In this document: positions 44,930-56,724 of the stretch, piece by piece
Numbering within the stretch: position 1 is the stretch's first letter
How the letters are laid out: the number at the start of each line of letters is the position of its first letter
Source of the DNA: Ornithodoros turicata
Taxonomy: Eukaryota > Arthropoda > Arachnida > Ixodida > Argasidae
Reading direction: 5' to 3'
DNA: 64,000 nt
Assembly: GCF_037126465.1 (NCBI RefSeq)
Contig: NW_026999348.1
Coordinates: 682,001 to 746,000, forward strand
Notes under the pieces: generated by a model
The model's input: only the letters and a program-made list of their open reading frames with translations
What the model was told of the DNA's origin: nothing
The model's database searches: none
Position numbers and translations under genes: made by a program

Positions 44930-45320
44930 CACTGTAAACTCAAAAACACCCTTACGGGTGTAAATGGCTTGTCCTATAACTCACACCACTTTTTACACCG
45001 TTTGGTCTGGAAGACCCTTTTTAAAGGGTGTATTCCGTGTAAGACACCCTTTGAAAGGATGTTTTTCCTTGAAAATGCCTTCTTTTGCATCCTTTAAACA
45101 CCTTTTTAGGCGGGTATAAGATTTTTAAACACCCTCTTAAAAGGGTGTATAAAGGGTGCAAAAGAAGGCATTTTCAAGGAAAAGCACCCTTTCAAACGGT
45201 GTTTTACACAGAATACACCCTCTAAAAAGGGTGTTTCAGACCAAACGGTGTAAAAAGTGGTGTGAGGTATAGACAAGCCATTTATAACCACAAGGGTGTT
45301 TTTTACAACTGTTTACAGTG
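44930..45320. mobile_element. Palindromic CACTA-like MITE, 391 bp
   Basis: It starts CACTGTAAACTC and ends GTTTACAGTG, flanked by AT on both sides (44928-44929 and 45321-45322). The left and right halves are near-complete inverse copies, each made of repeated ACACCCTTT/AAAGGGTGT blocks, with GCCTTCTTTTGCA / TGCAAAAGAAGGC near the centre. CACT ends and a 2-bp duplication fit CACTA/EnSpm. The frame reading through it is not a gene. Confidence 0.8.
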
Positions 45321-46839
45321 ATACTGTAAACCACCTTTTTTGTGCGTTGTGTGTTCTCGATAACGGCCGAAGTACAGAAGGCGTCGCTGACTAAGTAGGA
45401 TTGGTGTTGCCCCTACTAGCGTTGACCTAGCCACGTTGAGTCGCATCCGATGCAGCGTCTTGCAGGCGAGACGTATTTCGTGGCGTCCGGAAAGCGATTG
45501 TTGCATCAACTCTTCTAAGCACAGATGGGGGATGGGAGCACTACGGTGATATCTTTAAACATGGTGCTTACACCGGTGCTCACAGCCGGTGCTCCCACAG
45601 TTTCGTCTCCTGCTCCCGGCCTCGTCGCTTCGCCCCTACATGTCTCCTGCCCTCACCCAGTGCCAGTGCGCTTTCTCACTACAGGGACTCACCGAGTGTC
45701 ATTAGTTAATCTGAATTACCTCGCTCTTCATCTCCCTTCGGAGACTTTTCGCCTAGAATGAGGCGTCTTGTTGACGCCAAACAACGCGAAGCTACGAAGA
45801 CTCTCAACACTGATCGCCCTCGATGACTCCCACAGGATTGTCTCTCTGAGCCTTTCTTAAAGTGCCGTAAGCTTTTGGAGAAGAAAGCTAGATTTTCCTC
45901 CCATTTCAATTTCTACTCTCATTGTGTTAAGCAACATGTTGCACACAAAGGCTCAGTGTTACCTCTAAATTCGACTTTTAATTTCCACTCTCCTCTTAGT
46001 TCTACTAGAGCGAATAACGCTTTGTTAAACGCATCCTTCCAACTTGTCAAAATCCTCTGGCTGGAGAGCTCTTACGTCATCAAAGGTATTGATAATCAGC
46101 TGAGACAGCTATCCGGGCGGATATCACAAGCTATCAACTGCTTTCCCTCTTCTCGTATGCTTCCAGTAAGCTTCATAAGATGCATTCTTCAAAGTCCAGA
46201 AAGGCTAGACGTGACAATATCGTCTTATCTTCCGTCCTTGCTATTCATCTCTGCGACATAAGAGCTGATTCCCTCTCTTCTACGTCCACCAATACGGTAT
46301 TCAATTTTTCCCACATCAATCTTAGTCATTCTGAGATCAGTGTCCTCTCCAAAGGTTTAAGTTTCGCTCCGACATCACTTAGCACAAATGAGTTTGACTT
46401 GTTGCATGACTTACACAACTTGGGCCACAAGATGCACATTCGTGCGTTCTTTAATAACAAACCCAGCAGGTAGCACACCCCTTTTAGAAAACCATCTACT
46501 TGGATTCATCCGAAACTAGCCCACTACACCTACACACCTACATCAAAGCCGTATAAGTAATGATATCATGACGAAATTGACTCAATCTAACTGCACTCGA
46601 CGCAATAACTTATGTAAGCACGAAATCGCAGCTTCAAATAGCGTCCAATAGCTAGCAAAACACGTCAGGATCTATTTTGGAAAGTCCCAAGGACGCGAAC
46701 AATATGCGGAGATCAGTCGCTACCCCATAACATCGCAAAGCTGTTGAATTCTTATTCAAAGAAGGGAATTGATCCTAAATCCATGTCGGCTGTTGCACTA
46801 CGGGCCATGTTTATGCTCTAGTGTTATGTTTATGTTCTA

Positions 46840-49341
46840 CACTCTAAAAAATATAACTCCTTTTTGGGTGTAATATGACGATACCCTAACTGACTCCCTT
46901 TTGGTGTATATATACACCCTCTAGCAAAACTACACCCCTCAGAAAGGGTGTTCTCTGAACACCTCTTTTGGTGTAATCTAGCGGTACCCTAACTGACTCC
47001 CTTTTTGGTGTATGTCTACACCCCCAGGCAAGACAACACCCTTCAGTAAGGGTGTTATGCCGAGGGCAACAGAAACACAACGGTTAAAATAACAGGCATA
47101 TTCTTTATTCGGATTACCTATAATACACTGCATGCACTGCAATAAGAATTACATAGTCACCGCACAATACAAAACATAAAAGTGTCCACCAACATGTCGA
47201 CCAAGACGAAGGTATATCACGGTGAGGCCAAGAGAAGTCCTGCCTCTGTAGTGAAAGAAAAAATGAACTGTAAAATGCCTTAATCAAATTAAGGGCGAAC
47301 TACGAATTACATGACAGTTACGTAGATGGCTGAGGCTAGAAAAAAATTAAGAGTATACACAAACACAGCCCTCGTCAACATGCAAGCAGCTCAAGATAGA
47401 AAGTAAGACAATCGATAAATGATGATGATGATGATTGAATTTTATTGGCGCAAAAGCAACTCAACCTATAATACGCCAAAACCATGGTAATATTGTGACT
47501 AGTTAAAAATCAGATGATTATACTAAAATAACGTAGAAATTAAGAAGCACACAATCATAGTGTAGTTAAAAGACCTATGTCCCCATAGGCGCCGACAGCG
47601 GGGGGGCGCGGGCGCCCTTGCCCCCCCGGAACATGAACTAGGGGGGGGGGGGGGGCGCCGCCTCCCCTGGGATGTTCCGCTAAGAGACTGACACCAACCT
47701 TTGTGGCTCGGCGCGCCCGGGTCAAAAGAGCGAAGAGGCACCAACCCAAAAATGCACCTTGCAATTTGTAAAATATGTATCCGCCCACCATACTCATTAT
47801 CACTGTAGAAGGTGAGGCGAAGAAACACAGAGGATGACACAACACATAGCATGAATTTCGCCCAAAGCAATCAGATCAATGAAACGAAGCAGTCGAAAAG
47901 GTACCAGCAGCTGCCAGTGAGGTGTAACGGTAGGATCTTCAGAATGCATATTCGTTGGGAGCAGGTTCAACTCCCGCTGCTCCATTTCACTGACCATATT
48001 CATTATTTGCGCGCATTTCGAGTCAAACACCGAGGATTCAATACATTTTGTTCTTTTTGCACTTAGTTTTCAAAGGCGTAATGCCTTCAGTTGTGCACAT
48101 GTTCACTGTTTACGTTGTCTCCGTTTTTTTCTTTTGTTTGGCTTTTTATGTTTTTCCTTCTTCTTATTTGTATACCAGTTCTGCATACATCATAGGATCC
48201 CGCCACAGTGTGTGATTCTTCCCCTTCTTCAGCTTTAGTTTTGTGTTCTTCATTTTTCTTTTCCTTTTCTTTCCTTCTTTTTGTTTTCTTATTTATTTCT
48301 TTTTTTTTCTTAATAAACATACCCCCCCCCCCCCCGTAAGAGTAGTTACTTCGCTGTGCGCCCTTGCCCCCTCCGGGAAAATGAAAACTCTCCGCCTCTG
48401 TATGTCCCTATACAAAGCTGCAATCGGTAAAGGGTCAGCGAAGTGTCGGTAGCGAGACCCGAACCCATACCTCTCTGATTTCTGGTCAAGTGTATTACCA
48501 ATTACACCATTCTGACATCGCCAACACACAAACTTGCCAGGGCCTTGTTCAGAAGACGCGCACAGCCATTGACTCAGCACATCTGACCGGAAATCAGAGG
48601 GTTGTGGCCTCGTGATTTCATTGCCCGCTACCTCTTGCCTCTTGAGTTTTGACACTTGCCAGCTGCTTTACTTGCTACCACAAATTGCACCAACTTCATT
48701 TGTTACGTATACCCCTTGACTTTGCCTAACGACCACGTGTGACCGTTACAACGCGACGCGCACTGTTCTCTGATCTAATCCGTGCATTTCACTTAGGGTT
48801 CAAACATAATCTCAAAATACCCGTTTCAAAGGCACCTCAATCAACCAGACAAGACAAAATACACCGACAACACTTACCAAACAGCACGCTGCAGCAAGAC
48901 GCTCGGACAAGTTACTCGATCCGATGGGCACGGCGCATCTGTTGCTTGCATCCGTTCGAGACCCGGAACCATAATCCTTGCAGTTTCATACTAAACTCAG
49001 ATGGTCAAATGACCTGTATAGTTCACCAAACGACGTCCCCAAAGAACACGAAAACTACCACAACTAACTCCAACAGCCATAGCTGGAGAACACAGAGTAA
49101 ACAGCACACTGTTGCCAGACCTGTCGTAGCGAAGCATTAGAAATTTGATGGCCACTACACCTTTTTCACACCAATTCTCGAAATTACACCCTGCAGAGCG
49201 GGACATACACATATTACACCCATTTCAGACCAAAAACAGGGTGTATTCTTTTCCTTGAGGGTATAATAAGGGAGTAAAGCAATTGATACACCCCAAATAC
49301 ACCCCAATTACACCTAAAAAGGAGTTTTATTTTTTAGAGTG
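46840..49341. mobile_element. CACTA-like non-autonomous element, 2.5 kb
   Basis: It starts CACTCTAAAAAATATAACTC; the inverse of its end is CACTCTAAAAAATAAAACTC. TA duplications lie at 46838-46839 and 49342-49343. Subterminal zones are rich in GGTGTA/TACACC. On the left a block with ACCCTAACTGACTCCCTTTT is duplicated at a spacing of about 105 bp (46880 and 46985). The interior holds a (GAT)n/LINE-tail-like piece near 47420, a GC-rich piece at 47585-47710, a tRNA-like fragment at 48440, T- and C-runs at 48300-48335, and no transposase. Confidence 0.8.
48440..48535 (-). repeat. tRNA-like SINE fragment
   Basis: Minus strand: AGAATGGTGTAATTGGTAAT (A-box-like), an anticodon-like arm, and ATGGGTTCGGGTCTCG (B-box-like). 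Not foldable into a clean cloverleaf and without neighbouring gene, so a SINE head. Confidence 0.5.
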
Positions 49342-50827
49342 TAGTTAATGATGTCTCTTATTTTTCTTTTTTTTCTATTATGATGTCTAATTTTCTATGA
49401 TGTATATATGTATTTATTCCGTTTGCTTGCTTCATTGTAGTATTTTGCACGACTAATATTGATGTTCACAATTAGTATATTCTGCTTGCTGTTGCTGCAC
49501 TAAATCAGGGGGATGCGCCCTCGTCAAACAGCATGATGCTGTTTTTGGCCACCCCTATGTAACTGACTTGCATTGAAATAAAGATGAATTGAATTGAATT
49601 GAATTGAAAATAATCTTAAACGCCGCCAGGACATAGTTATTAGGCCAGTGGACACGGGTGGTTTTATATACTTCAGACTACATAGCTGAGGTAAATCGGA
49701 AGCTTAGCGATTCCACATTTTATACAGCTCTTGACAGTGACCCAACACCTTCCTTTTCTTCCATTATCCAGAAGAAGATATGTCAGCTCACGAAAAGTAA
49801 CCTTATTCCTGAGTTGGACCAAAATGTTAGACCGGGTGCATTTTACCTCCTAATTAAGGTACATAAAGAAAATAATCCGTGTAGGCCCATAATATCTGGA
49901 ATCAGGACTCCCACGGAAAATATATATTTAGTTGTTGATCATTGCATCAAACACGTATCACCTTTGCTCCCCTCATATATTAAGGATACTAATGATTTCC
50001 TCTCTAAAATTAATAGCGTCAGCGACAAACTTGGTGTTACTAGTGTGTTCTTGGTAACAATGGATGTTGTATCGCTGTATACGAATATTTCCCACGACAT
50101 AGGTATCGGTGCGACGCAATCCTTTCTTGATCCCTCGGATATCCTTCCTTCTTCCTCCATCGTGTCACTTCTAGAACTGATGCTCAAATAGAACAACTCC
50201 GTATTTAACGATACCCATTATGTACAGGTTCCCGGGACAGCAATGGGCTCCCGCGTATCACCTACTTACGCAAATCTATTTATGGGACAATTCGAAAAAA
50301 CTGCTCTCGAAACTTTTCCTCAGAAACCTCTTTTATATATCCGATTCATCGATGACATTTTCCTTTTGTGGTCTGATGACGAACCCTCTCTGGAATCATT
50401 TTTCGAACACTTTAACTCCATAAATGAAAAAAAAAAAGTGTTCCTGTAACTACTCTACCACAGCGGTCACCTTCTTGGACGTCACAGTATCTATCAGAGA
50501 TGGCAGACTCACCACAGATCTATACAAAAACCCGACTGACCGACGCCAATACTCGCATTTGAACAGCTACCATCCTAAAAGCCAAAAGAGAGGCATTCCT
50601 TATGGGCAATATCTGCTCCGATAACGCCGATGTTGTTCAACACGCGCAGGCAATGACTCGTGACTTTGAGAAATGAAATTACCCCCCCCCCCCCCGAACT
50701 CTTACAACAAATCTCAAGCATCTTGCAACAATTCCTTATCAAATTAGCGTCTGTTAACAGGCATTCGTTATTTACCGATAGACCTCCTAAAAATAATAGT
50801 GATTTAATTTTCACCACTACATAAAAC

Positions 50828-51631
50828 CAGGGAAGGGTAACAAGCGTATTTTCGTTATCGCTTCCATATTAGTTACTGCTATATTTTGGTTTCCGTTATC
50901 TGTTTCTGATGCCAGCCTTTCAATTCCGTTTCCGTTACTGTTTCCGTTAATGGAACGGCTGTTACAGAGCTGCGAGAGGACAGCCTGCCAGACACGCTGT
51001 GTCAGCACCCTGTTTGTCCAAGTGCTGCTTCGGTGTCACGCCTACACACCACGCAAATAATTTTACGTCGTTGGGATGCGCACAAGATTGCAAGATTTTT
51101 GCAAGATTTTTTTTTTATGTCGGAACATGTCTTCAGTATTCACTCACTCTGAGTCCAGCTACTCAAGATAGCTCATCCAATGTCGCATTCATAAGCGGGC
51201 GCTCTCAGTAGTAAATAATACTGGCATAGCCGCGCTGAAATGAAAAAGGCGATAAATAGATAACTAAAAATCGTAGGCTGTCATCCTCGTGCTATGGTGG
51301 AGTATAGTTATGTCTTGATGACATGGAGTTATGAGGACTGGGACGAAGTAAGCGAGGGATGCACCCTCAAGATCCAATATTGCGCTTTCTTTCCATGCTC
51401 ACGTGTAATGGAGTCATCAAAATACAAAAATAAAATGAAAAGTCACTGAAATGTCATCGCATAACAGGAGTAGCCATTACCCGAATTCAATACCGGACGA
51501 TAATTTTCGTTTCCGTTTCTGTTTCCGGGAATGGAGGACGTGGGGTGCGTTTCCGTTATCGTTACCATCTCCAATTTCGGTAATACGTATACCGTTTTTG
51601 TTTCCGTTACCATTACCGTTACCCTTCCCTG
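50828..51631. mobile_element. hAT-like non-autonomous element C, with GTTACCG/GTTTCCG iterons
   Basis: It starts CAGGGAAGGGTAACAAGCG; the inverse of its end is CAGGGAAGGGTAACGGTAAT. Perfect 8-bp duplication CATAAAAC (50820-50827 and 51632-51639). Both ends are iterated CCGTTAC, CCGTTT or GTTTCC. 804 bp, no transposase frame. It lies inside Penelope element c, whose frame can be followed across the two duplications. Confidence 0.9.
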
Positions 51632-52450
51632 CATAAAACGCGTCTCTCTGTAATGTGACATCCATTCTCAAGAAAGACCTTACACGGGGATGATAATCTT
51701 AAAACTGTGTTTCCCACTCTACCAATTGTGGCATTCCAAAGGTGTAATAACTTACGTAACATCCTTACATCACCCCGCATCGCACAACCCCCGTCCGGCT
51801 GCCAGCTTTACGGTAATGTTCCCTGTCAAACCTGCAAAATCATTTTTCCGCGTTACACCCGCCCGGAGCACAGTTAATGATTTTGCTTTTACCATTCGCC
51901 AACAACTCTACTGTAACTCTTCCAATATTTGTTATTTAATTTCATGTAAGAAGTGTAAACTCCAGTACATCGGGGTAACCTCGAACACCATGCGAGAAAA
52001 GTTCTACGACCACAAATTCGATATTGTCAACAAACGAGAAACCCGTGCCGCAATTCACTTTAATATTCCTGGTCATGACATAGACATATAGATCTTGTTA
52101 TACTTGAATCGGGATTTAATACTGAAATTAAACACAAAAACAAAGAATCCGGCTTGATCGCAAAATTCAATCATTAAAACCGCACGCTTTGCATATTAGT
52201 CCGGGCTCACTGTTTCAAATAGTTCAATATTAGCCCCATGCGATCATTTTACTTTGCCTTGTAATATCTGCAAATAACCATGGGGCACACGTTTTCCCAC
52301 ACCTTCTGATCGTCCTCTCGTGTCCCCTCCTACTTCCTCCCCTTTACATTACGTGGTCACGTCCCTGCCTTTCTCTCCCCTCTCTTAGGGTTTCTCTTTC
52401 TCCTCGTCGTGCCACTTCTTGTTTTCATGCGTTCAACAGTTGTAATTTAT

Positions 52451-52478
52451 ACCTGAATAAGTGCAGACCACTGCAAGC
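52451..52478 (+). ncRNA. Hammerhead-like hairpin module, Penelope 3' end 4 (degenerate)
   Basis: CCTGAATAA, hairpin GTGCAG-ACCA-CTGCA, AGCTTG. Stem kept, GAAA box lost. Confidence 0.3.
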
Positions 52479-52669
52479 TTGTATGCATTGAAAGGGTATC
52501 TTCAGTGTTTCTCGTTTTTATTTGCGTTACAAACTGCAAGGACACTTGACTCTACCGCATCACCACTCTGAAAATTCTGAACGGAGAGAATTTTATTTTT
52601 TCAATCTAACTTCCAAAATTGCCAAGCGAACCTCACTTTTTTTACAGAAATATGAAGTGCTCCACGGTT

Positions 52670-53215
52670 AACCACAAATCCAACAAAAAACTATGCACAG
52701 TATAGCGACAGAAATAGACGCAATAAATGTGGATGAAAAAAAGCTTGTGGCTGAATTCAGATACATTATCTCACAACATGACGTCAGTGTCACCCTTGAA
52801 ACCTATCAGGAAGTGGTTAGGTAGGTACCCTGGTTTGAAGAGGGTGGGGGGAATGATATATGAGGCCTTGTTGTGTCCCGTGTCTCTGAGTCGGCTTCAG
52901 TTCTCGGCAGTATCGACCAGCTAACTCTTTTGGCATCTGACGATTGAGTGAGATGACTTTCAAGCAATCCTGGCGTACGAGCAATTCTTTGTGAGAGAAA
53001 CCATTACAGCGCATTACAATATCGAACTCAGCCGTGGCATAGCTGCTGCACCTGTTGCGAGATGGTTGACTGATCAAGTCCTGCGCATGAATGTGAAATC
53101 GCTTTGTTCACCATGCAGGAATTTTAGATTGAGGCACCAATTTTACACGGCTCACAGTGTGTCTCAACATTACGAGTGCTCCCCGGAACTAACCAATCGG
53201 TACCTGGGGGATTCA
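52670..53215 (+). other. Unrecognised protein-like frames
   Basis: 52690-52820 reads DEKKLVAEFRYIISQHDVS then VTLETYQEVV up to a GTAGGT donor-like site. After a stop near 52950, a frame runs DDFQAILAYEQFFVRETI, ...ELSRGIAAAPVARWLTDQVL, ...SLCSPCRNFRLRHQFYTAHS. The composition looks protein-like, but I cannot name the family. It could be a decayed transposon or gene remnant. Confidence 0.3.
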
Positions 53216-53223
53216 TGGTCATG

Positions 53224-53379
53224 CAGAGGCGTAGCCAGAGGATTTAGAAGGTTAATCCCCCCCCCCCGAAATCGTATAATTGGTAGTGCATTTGGGAGAG
53301 GGAAACGAGTGGAATCCTCCTCCCCCATGTAAAATCCGCATGGAACCCCTCCCGAAACACTTTTCTCGCTACGCTGCTG
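53224..53379. mobile_element. 156-bp hAT-like MITE
   Basis: Left CAGAGGCGTAGCCAGAG; inverse of right CAGCAGCGTAGCGAGAA. Perfect 8-bp duplication TGGTCATG (53216-53223 and 53380-53387). Contains runs of C (53257-53266). No coding. Confidence 0.8.
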
Positions 53380-53387
53380 TGGTCATG

Positions 53388-54879
53388 CTGCCCCTCCGCC
53401 TATGTGTCTTTCACCTTATATTCAGTTACAGGACATGGTTCTTATATTTTCATGCTTACTGTGTTTCTCAGCTGTCCGTGTAATTTAATTGAGTTCCTGC
53501 CTTACACGCACAGAAAGGACAGGAGAAACACCTAGTCTGCATAATAAGGGATATCACAACAGCAGGCCAAGGATAACCGGCATCTGTAGAAAGTACTTTA
53601 TTCCTCTGGGTTGTTCATTCCGCGTTCAGCTGGGTCCCCAGACTCCGTAGTATTTGCTTCGGGCACAGAGGTCCTGTCATTCTTCTGCGTGTCCTTCCCC
53701 TGCATAGTAGAAAACAACGTAGTCCGAACTGTGTTGCTTTACATCACTCTACCGGTAAAATATTGATGATACATGGTTATACCACCTCTCACAAAAAATT
53801 CAGGCCGACCGCAATGCACCCGCGGGAAACATTTTCTAACGAACGAGCTTTTCACCTGTATATTGCAGCACTGAACATGAAGCCCATGTCGAGGATGTCT
53901 GCGGAATTTAAAGTTGGTTTTAAAGCCCTATGGATCACATATCGATAGAAATGCTGTTGAGCAATTTTTATTGCTCATCTCTCGCAGTTTTGATTGCCTT
54001 CATCATCGATTTTCATTGACTCGTGCCTATTTTTCTAAACAGTAGAGAATTTAAGGAAAACTTGCAACTTTCAAATTAACGCTTCCGAAAACATGATAAA
54101 CCAATTGCGCGATTCCGTCAGAGTGGGCGACATCAGCTGGCTCATATCCCATTAACTGACAGCCATACGGAATCCGAAGGCGCTTACGATTTCCTCCCTA
54201 TAGTTTTATTAGAGCTTTGTTATCAAGCTAGGTTTTTCGTGCCCCGCAGCATTTGACGATGCAACGGAACATTTATACTCGTTAAATGGGTTAATGTACA
54301 CGATAATATTAAAGAGGCTGCGACATGTGGTTCATGGCAACATGTACGCATTGCACTGCTTGCCGGGTAATTGAGGAAAAATTATTTTTTCGGTGTCGAT
54401 TCTCTACGTGGTTGTCGCCAGTTTTGCTGTAGAATTTGCAATGAAGGTCCACATTAATGCAAGTCACATTTCATATTTATAATAATTTCGCCTTTATACG
54501 GCGCAACGGTTAACGCAGTCTTCCGAGCACTTTGATGCATTACACAGACTCTACGAGTATTTATTCGTGTATAGTGCACCGGTAAATCGTCATGGTCCGG
54601 CACAGACAAATACACTTTTTCACATGTTCTGTATTTACAGCATGACCCGGTGTCCTAAACATACTAGACAGCCAACCTATTCGAAGCCATTTCAAACGTC
54701 CACATGCTCTACTGTGCTCCGAAGAGATAGAAAACACGCAACGCACTTACGCGACTCGGAGCATCAAACGTCACCAGAGTGCTGTTCTACAGCACTAGCA
54801 AACTAGGGGACCAGCGCTGGAGAAAAAGAGAATACACACTTCCACATGCCAACGAAATTCTACAGCAACTAAGGAAAGT
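53388..54879. other. No gene recognised
   Basis: Short frames only; no repeat ends or exons that I can support. Confidence 0.45.
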
Positions 54880-55435
54880 GTATTTCTGCTGGGATTGCGA
54901 AAGAGGTGGCCTTAACATTCTGAAAGGGCGGATGCAAAGCCCTTTCAAACGGGGGACCTTCCTTGTATCATGGAGCGAAAAACGTGTTATCAGTAGTTTG
55001 TACAATGCCATTCTGGTGAGATTATAACACAGGCGATCGCCAAATTCGCAAAACGTGGCAGCAGAGCCCTCTTAAACGAGCATAACACCTCGCGTCATGC
55101 TGCCGGACATATTATCAACAACTTATACTATGCCATTCTACCGGGATCATAACACAGGCGAGTGCAAAAATCGGAAAAGGATGGAGCATAGCCCTTTACA
55201 ACGGGTACAAACGTCATTAATCATGGCGCCAAAGACATATTACACACATAGAAAAACGCGACGTCTTTTGTAATGCCCCTCTCCTGTGATTGTATCGGCG
55301 ACTACCGCTAAATTTAGAAAAGGCGGTAGCAGGGCGTCAAACGACTTGTATTATATGCCAAAAAGATACTATGAACGGCTTATGCTATGCCCTTATACTG
55401 AGATTGTAAAAGAGTCTGCAGCAGATCGGTGCCTT
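54880..55435. repeat. Degenerate satellite-like tandem repeat, about 125-bp units
   Basis: The landmark TGCCATTCT / TGCCCCTCT / TGCCCTTAT recurs at 55006, 55131, 55274 and 55388. Each is followed by GGGAT or GAGATTATAACACAGGCGA-like sequence, AAATT..GAAAA, then a GCAGAGCCCT-like block and AACG. A first partial unit lies at 54880-54960 (CTGGGATTGCGAAAGAGG, AAAGCCCTTTCAAACG). Identity between units is moderate. Confidence 0.65.
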
Positions 55436-55439
55436 TAAA

Positions 55440-56712
55440 GCGTGTGAAATCTATGAGTGTGAGTTTTCTATGGGTCTAGACAAGTCAGGACAGGTTGACG
55501 TCATCTTTTTAGATTATTCGAAAGCGTTCGGCAAGGTACCACACGAAAAACTACTTGTTAAACTAAACAACCTTGGAGTGCCTTCTAACTTATTAAGGTG
55601 GATCCAATCATATTTAAGGCAGCGCGAGCAATATGTAGTAATTGGAAGCAATCGATCTAGACACTTGAATGTCACGTCCGGGGTTCCACAGGGGTCTCTA
55701 TTAGGTCCGATCCTGTTTTTAGTCTATATAAATGACTTAGCGGAGTTCCTGGGTACCGATGTGTCAGTTCGCATGTTTGCAGACGATTGTGTAGTGTATT
55801 CCCCAGTATCTTCAAGCCACGATCAAAAACTCTTAAACTGTGCGTTATCTAAACTGAAAACTTGGTGTGATACATGGGACATGGTTATTAATTTGGAGAA
55901 AACTGTCTTTATGACTATAACAACCAAAAAACAATCCCTAAGGTACGAGTACACTATTAACAACAGTAAAATCTCCCAAGTGAATTATTACAGATATCTT
56001 GGTGTTACAATAACAAGTGACCTGAAATGGACAAAGCACATAGAAGACTTATGTTCGTCAGCTCGTCGAAAACTGGGTGTCCTTAGAAGACGTCTCAAAA
56101 ACACGAACGTGACTGTGAAACTAATGGCATTTAAAACGGTGATCCTTCCCACCCTCGACTACGCTAGTATTGTATGGGATCCCCATACGAAAGTTGACAT
56201 TGAGAAAATTGAGAAAATCCAGAAATTAGGATTGCGCTTTATTTATAACCGGTATGATAGGCTTGCTTCGATTACCGAGCTGATGACTAAGGCAGACCTT
56301 CTACCGCTACAGCAACGTCGTAGACAAGCTCGATTCAGGTTTATGTATTCTCTTTATTTCCATCGCATAGGTTTAAATCGGAGCGATTACATATCGGAAC
56401 TAAATACAAGAACAGGTAGACATTCTCATGGGCATGCTATAACACCCATATTTGCGCTTACTAACAGATTTAAGTATTCTTTCTTTCCTCGGACCATTGA
56501 AGAGTGGAACCGATTACCATCTGAAGCCTTTTGCTCCGACAATGCCTTCTCATTAGCAGTGGAATGCCAGTGCACTTAATTAGAGCAATTTAGAGCTACA
56601 GCATGTGAGTACCGCAGGAATGTCGCTTTTGTACGCCCTGATATCTGTCCTGTATTCGCTCCTGCATGGGCCCTTCGGGCCTGCAGTATCGTTGAAATAA
56701 ATAAATAAATCC
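55440..56712 (+). mobile_element. LINE (Jockey/CR1-like group) with intact RT core, 5'-truncated
   Basis: A frame of 369 codons (55470-56579) carries VIFLDYSKAFGKVPHEKLL (motif A), SGVPQGSLLGPILFLVYIND (motif B), MFADDCVVY (catalytic FADD), YYRYLGVTITSDLKW, a thumb, and a C-terminal EEWNRLPSEAF. Endonuclease and the RT fingers are missing, so the copy is 5'-truncated at about 55440, next to the satellite-like repeat. The Asp of the usual KAFD is Gly, but the metal-binding Asp of LDYS is present. The 3' UTR is short and ends in AAATAAATAAATAAAT at about 56695-56710. The first Met is internal to the domain. Confidence 0.9.
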
Positions 56713-56724
56713 CTTTAACCGTTG

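Larger units (their letters stand above)
46641..49605 (+). mobile_element. LINE 3' fragment inserted in Penelope element c, split by a CACTA-like element
   Basis: 46680-46820 reads WKVPRTRTICGDQSLPHNIA then a short C-terminus ending in TAG at about 46818, a typical LINE ORF2 end. The 3' UTR is cut by the CACTA-like element (46840-49341) and resumes at 49344, ending at the tail ATGAATTGAATTGAATTG (about 49585-49605). Penelope coding resumes at once after it. The left boundary (about 46641) is set by where Penelope similarity stops. The 5' part of the LINE is absent. Confidence 0.65.
45870..52510 (+). mobile_element. Penelope-like element c, heavily nested and decayed
   Basis: N-terminal region 45875-46473 (FNFSHINLSHSEISVLSKGL), fingers and motif A 49612-50190 (FYLLIKVHKENNPCRPIISG, TMDVVSLYTNISHD), motif B/C 50220-50449 (MGSRVSPTYANLFMGQFE, RFIDDIFLLW), then 50450-50640 (VTFLDVTVSI), and linker/endonuclease pieces 51660-52230 (ISCKKCKLQYIGVTSNT). 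Frameshifts and stops separate these pieces. Insertions within it: a LINE 3' piece carrying a CACTA-like element (46641-49605) and a hAT-like element (50828-51631). The 3' end has a degenerate hammerhead-like module at 52451 and a CTTCAGTGTTTCTCG tail. The protein resembles that of element b. Confidence 0.8.
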
